Part shown: positions 61,513-64,000 of the stretch, one piece after another
How positions within the stretch are numbered: position 1 is the stretch's first letter
Layout: every line of letters starts with the position of its first letter
Notes under the pieces: model-generated
The model's database searches: none
Told to the model about the DNA's origin: nothing
The model's input: only the letters and a program-made list of their open reading frames with translations
Origin: Plesiomonas shigelloides
GTDB lineage: Bacteria > Pseudomonadota > Gammaproteobacteria > Enterobacterales > CAMTGL01
Length of the DNA stretch: 64,000 nt
Assembly (NCBI RefSeq): GCF_900087055.1
Contig: NZ_LT575468.1
Coordinates: 2,855,773-2,919,772 of the forward strand
Direction: 5' to 3'
Made by a program: the position numbers and the translations under genes

Positions 61513-62922
61513 ATGGCTAAAACCTTATACCAAAAACTGTATGACGCCCATGTCGTCCACGCCGCCGAAGGCGAAACGCCACTGTTGTACATTGACCGTC
61601 ATCTGGTGCATGAAGTGACCTCGCCGCAAGCCTTCGATGGCCTGCGCGCAATGCAGCGTCCGGTACGCCAACCGAGCAAAACCTTTGCCACCATGGATCA
61701 CAACGTCTCCACCCTGACGCGGGATATTGCCGCCTCTGGCGAGATGGCTCGTATTCAGATGCAAGAGCTGGCCAAAAACTGCGCCGAATTTGGCATCACT
61801 CTGTACGATTTGGATGACCCGAATCAAGGGATCGTGCATGTGATGGGCCCGGAGCAAGGGCTGACCCTGCCGGGAATGACCATTGTGTGTGGCGACTCCC
61901 ACACCGCCACCCACGGTGCGTTTGGCGCGCTGGCCTTCGGTATTGGCACCTCGGAAGTCGAGCATGTGTTGGCCACCCAAACCCTGAAGCAGGGCCGTGC
62001 CAAGACCATGAAAATCGAGGTGCAAGGCCACACCGCACCGGGGATCACGGCGAAAGATATCGTGCTGGCGATCATTGGCCGCATCGGTCATGCCGGCGGA
62101 ACTGGTTATGTGGTGGAATTTTGTGGTGAGGCGATTCAAGCGCTGAGCATGGAAGGCCGCATGACAGTGTGCAACATGGCCATTGAGCTGGGCGCTAAAG
62201 CCGGCCTGATTGCGCCGGATGCCACCACCTTGGCCTATTTACAGGGGCGTCCATTTGCGCCGCAAGGCAGCGATTGGAACGCCGCCGTCGCGTACTGGAA
62301 CACCCTGCACTCCGATGCCGATGCCAACTTTGATGCCATCATTACCTTGCAAGCGGCTGAGATTGCCCCGCAAGTGACTTGGGGGACAAATCCGGGGCAA
62401 GTGATCGCTATCGACCAGCCGGTACCAACGCCAGAGAGCTTTGCCGATGCCAATGAACGCAGTTCGGCGGAAAAAGCCCTGCGCTATATGGGATTGCAGG
62501 CCGGTGAAAAGCTGTCTGAGGTACGCATCGATAAAGTCTTTATCGGCTCGTGCACCAACTCGCGCATTGAAGATTTACGCGCCGCGGCCGCCATTGCCAA
62601 AGGGCGTAAAGTGGCCGACGGCGTGCAGGCATTAGTCGTGCCCGGCTCCGGCATTGTGAAAGCGCAAGCGGAAGCCGAAGGCTTGGATCAGATCTTTATC
62701 GATGCCGGTTTTGAGTGGCGTTTACCGGGCTGCTCGATGTGTCTGGCGATGAACAATGACCGACTGGCCGCCGGTGAGCGCTGCGCTTCCACCAGTAACC
62801 GTAACTTCGAAGGCCGACAAGGGCGCGGTGGTCGTACCCATTTGGTCAGCCCAGCGATGGCCGCCGCAGCGGCGGTGACCGGTCGCTTTGCTGATATTCG
62901 CACTTTGAACGAGTCACACTGA
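61513..62922 (+). CDS. leuC: 3-isopropylmalate dehydratase large subunit
   Basis: A 469-residue aconitase-family subunit that, with LeuD, isomerises 2- to 3-isopropylmalate. The three 4Fe-4S cysteines are visible in [15 protein letters not shown] and [30 protein letters not shown] binds substrate. Length matches E. coli LeuC (466). It is 11 bp after leuB and 14 bp before leuD. Confidence 0.98.
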   Translation: MAKTLYQKLYDAHVVHAAEGETPLLYIDRHLVHEVTSPQAFDGLRAMQRPVRQPSKTFATMDHNVSTLTRDIAASGEMARIQMQELAKNCAEFGITLYDLDDPNQGIVHVMGPEQGLTLPGMTIVCGDSHTATHGAFGALAFGIGTSEVEHVLATQTLKQGRAKTMKIEVQGHTAPGITAKDIVLAIIGRIGHAGGTGYVVEFCGEAIQALSMEGRMTVCNMAIELGAKAGLIAPDATTLAYLQGRPFAPQGSDWNAAVAYWNTLHSDADANFDAIITLQAAEIAPQVTWGTNPGQVIAIDQPVPTPESFADANERSSAEKALRYMGLQAGEKLSEVRIDKVFIGSCTNSRIEDLRAAAAIAKGRKVADGVQALVVPGSGIVKAQAEAEGLDQIFIDAGFEWRLPGCSMCLAMNNDRLAAGERCASTSNRNFEGRQGRGGRTHLVSPAMAAAAAVTGRFADIRTLNESH

Positions 62923-62936
62923 AGCGGAGAGTCAAG

Positions 62937-63551
62937 ATGACAGGATTTACTCAACATTGCGGCTATGTGGCTCCGCTGGATACCGCCAATATCGATACCG
63001 ATGCCATCATCCCTAAGCAATTTTTGCAAAAGGTCACCCGCGTCGGCTTTGGTCGCCACCTGTTCCATGATTGGCGTTTTCTGGATGATGCCGGCGAACA
63101 ACCCAATCCGGACTTTGTGTTGAACCAAGCGGAGTTTGCCGATGCCACCATTTTGCTGACCCGCGAAAATTTCGGTTGCGGCTCCTCGCGCGAGCATGCG
63201 CCGTGGGCGCTGGCCGACTACGGCTTTCAAGTGATCATCGCGCCGAGTTTTGCCGATATTTTCTATGGCAACGCTATCAACAATCAGCTGCTACCGGTGC
63301 GACTGCCGGAGGCCGCCATTGAGCAGTTGTTTGCCCTGCAGCGCGCCCATACCCGCTTGCAGCTGTGCGTGGATCTGGCCTCGCAAACGGTGCGCGTTAG
63401 CGGCGGAGCCGAAGAGTTTAGTGTCCACTTCCCGATTGATCCGTTCCATCGCCACTGCTTATTAAACGGGTTGGACAGCATCGGGCTGACGTTGCAACAT
63501 GCGGACGCGATCACGCGTTATGAACAGGCTCAACCGGCGTTTTTACGCTAA
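62937..63551 (+). CDS. leuD: 3-isopropylmalate dehydratase small subunit
   Basis: A 204-residue swivel-domain subunit of isopropylmalate isomerase. Conserved blocks are [13 protein letters not shown] near the start, the substrate-specificity loop [15 protein letters not shown] and [17 protein letters not shown]. Length matches E. coli LeuD (201). Last gene of the operon, with a terminator at 63639. Confidence 0.98.
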   Translation: MTGFTQHCGYVAPLDTANIDTDAIIPKQFLQKVTRVGFGRHLFHDWRFLDDAGEQPNPDFVLNQAEFADATILLTRENFGCGSSREHAPWALADYGFQVIIAPSFADIFYGNAINNQLLPVRLPEAAIEQLFALQRAHTRLQLCVDLASQTVRVSGGAEEFSVHFPIDPFHRHCLLNGLDSIGLTLQHADAITRYEQAQPAFLR

Positions 63552-63638
63552 TAGGTGATGGATGATGGGTGATGGGTGAGTCAGGCCGAATAGTGGCAGA
63601 TAGCTCATGCACTGGATAATAAACATACGCTAGATAAT

Positions 63639-63668
63639 AAAAAAGGTAACCGCAGGGTTACCTTTTTT
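63639..63668. terminator. Terminator of the leu operon
   Basis: AAAAAAGGTAACC/GGTTACCTTTTTT with a 4-nt loop between leuD and the convergent SMR gene; suits both strands. Confidence 0.85.
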
Positions 63669-63690
63669 ATCGCCATCATGTGCATTGAAC

Positions 63691-64000
63691 TCATGCGGTA
63701 TGCATAATCACCACGGCCGACGCGATCACGGCAATGCCAGCCCAGCCAATTGGCTTTAATTTTTCTTTGAAGATCAGCCAACTACCAATGGCAGTACCCA
63801 GAATACCGATCGCACCCCATGAAGCATAGGCGACCGCCAAATCCATCCCACGTACCGCTTCGGTCAGCAGGGTAAAGGCACTCATCACCAATACCAGCGA
63901 TAACACGCCCCAGCGCTTACGCTTAAAGCCACGTGATTTATTCAGCGCCATATTGGCGGCCACATCCAGCAGCGCCGCTGCGAGCACAAATCCGATATGT
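63691..64000 (-). CDS. SMR-family transporter, MdtI-like (5' end off the window)
   Basis: The last 103 residues of a four-helix small multidrug resistance protein; only the first few residues are missing. It aligns from memory with E. coli MdtI, the spermidine exporter subunit paired with MdtJ: LLDVAANMALNKSRGFKRKRWGVLS against [25 protein letters not shown], then AVRGMDLAVAYASWGAIGI. The membrane-embedded Glu that couples proton and drug in SMR proteins is Asp (GAT) here. A partner gene would lie beyond the window, if it exists. Confidence 0.8.
   Translation of the reverse strand, partial: HIGFVLAAALLDVAANMALNKSRGFKRKRWGVLSLVLVMSAFTLLTEAVRGMDLAVAYASWGAIGILGTAIGSWLIFKEKLKPIGWAGIAVIASAVVIMHTA

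Overview
The window is about 64 kb of chromosomal DNA from a gammaproteobacterium at the root of the Enterobacterales, close to Plesiomonas in gene content. Most gene blocks match E. coli order: xerD-dsbC-recJ-prfB-lysS, trmN6/srmB, yaaA-yaaJ-talB, ung/grcA, thrLABC-lasT, arcB-yhcC-gltBD, mtnN-btuF-yadS, and cra-ilvHI-leuLABCD. Several junctions look like Vibrionaceae instead: a CbiB-family gene between mtnN and btuF, a long-chain acyl-CoA synthetase next to ilvIH, and a PAP2/glycosyltransferase pair before leuA. The genus is inferred from recalled family sequences and gene order, not from a database search. I see no insertion sequence, prophage, integron or CRISPR array.

Layout. 1-1.3 kb: the 3' end of an outer-membrane protein gene resembling NfrA and a DUF4434 gene. 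1.3-3.5 kb: a cystatin-like secreted protein, an uncertain small ORF, a cold-shock protein and tRNA-Gly(CCC). 3.7-10 kb: translation, repair and recombination genes (lysS, prfB with its programmed frameshift, recJ, dsbC, xerD) on the minus strand, with fldB divergent. 10.6-21.6 kb: brnQ, trmN6, srmB, yaaA, yaaJ, talB, a 59-residue DUF3545 gene, a hemerythrin-like protein, ung, a small unknown gene, and grcA behind an FNR box. 21.8-24.4 kb: a dicarboxylate/amino-acid symporter and an unusual lipoprotein joining a SecDF-P1-head-like domain to a SPOR domain; its stop codon lies inside a 7-bp tandem repeat. 24.4-29.6 kb: the threonine operon with its leader peptide and attenuator.

29.7-39.7 kb is the most rearranged part. 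lasT is followed by an aceK without aceBA, a small outer-membrane barrel, an RraA-like aldolase, then arcA (FNR box upstream) convergent with arcB. In E. coli, arcA and arcB are far apart. A PAS-GGDEF diguanylate cyclase lies 43 bp upstream of arcB in the same orientation, and yhcC follows. 40-46 kb is gltBD, the glutamate synthase. 46.5-50 kb is mtnN-cbiB-btuF-yadS and a tRNA with a CAU anticodon that is tRNA-Ile2 rather than tRNA-Met. 50-64 kb carries cra, a GntR regulator, ilvI-ilvH, an acyl-CoA synthetase, the PAP2/glycosyltransferase pair, the leucine operon with leader peptide and attenuator, and the edge of an MdtI-like SMR transporter.

Two amino-acid operons (thr and leu) use leader-peptide attenuation. 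ilvIH, leuABCD, thrABC and brnQ together cover synthesis and uptake of branched-chain amino acids and threonine. arcA, arcB, grcA and fldB form a redox/anaerobiosis theme, with FNR boxes visible before arcA and grcA. I did not find a clearly undescribed multi-gene system. The best leads are the SecDF-head/SPOR lipoprotein, the arcA-arcB-diguanylate cyclase cluster, the DsbC lacking its structural disulfide, and the SMR protein with Asp in place of the essential Glu.
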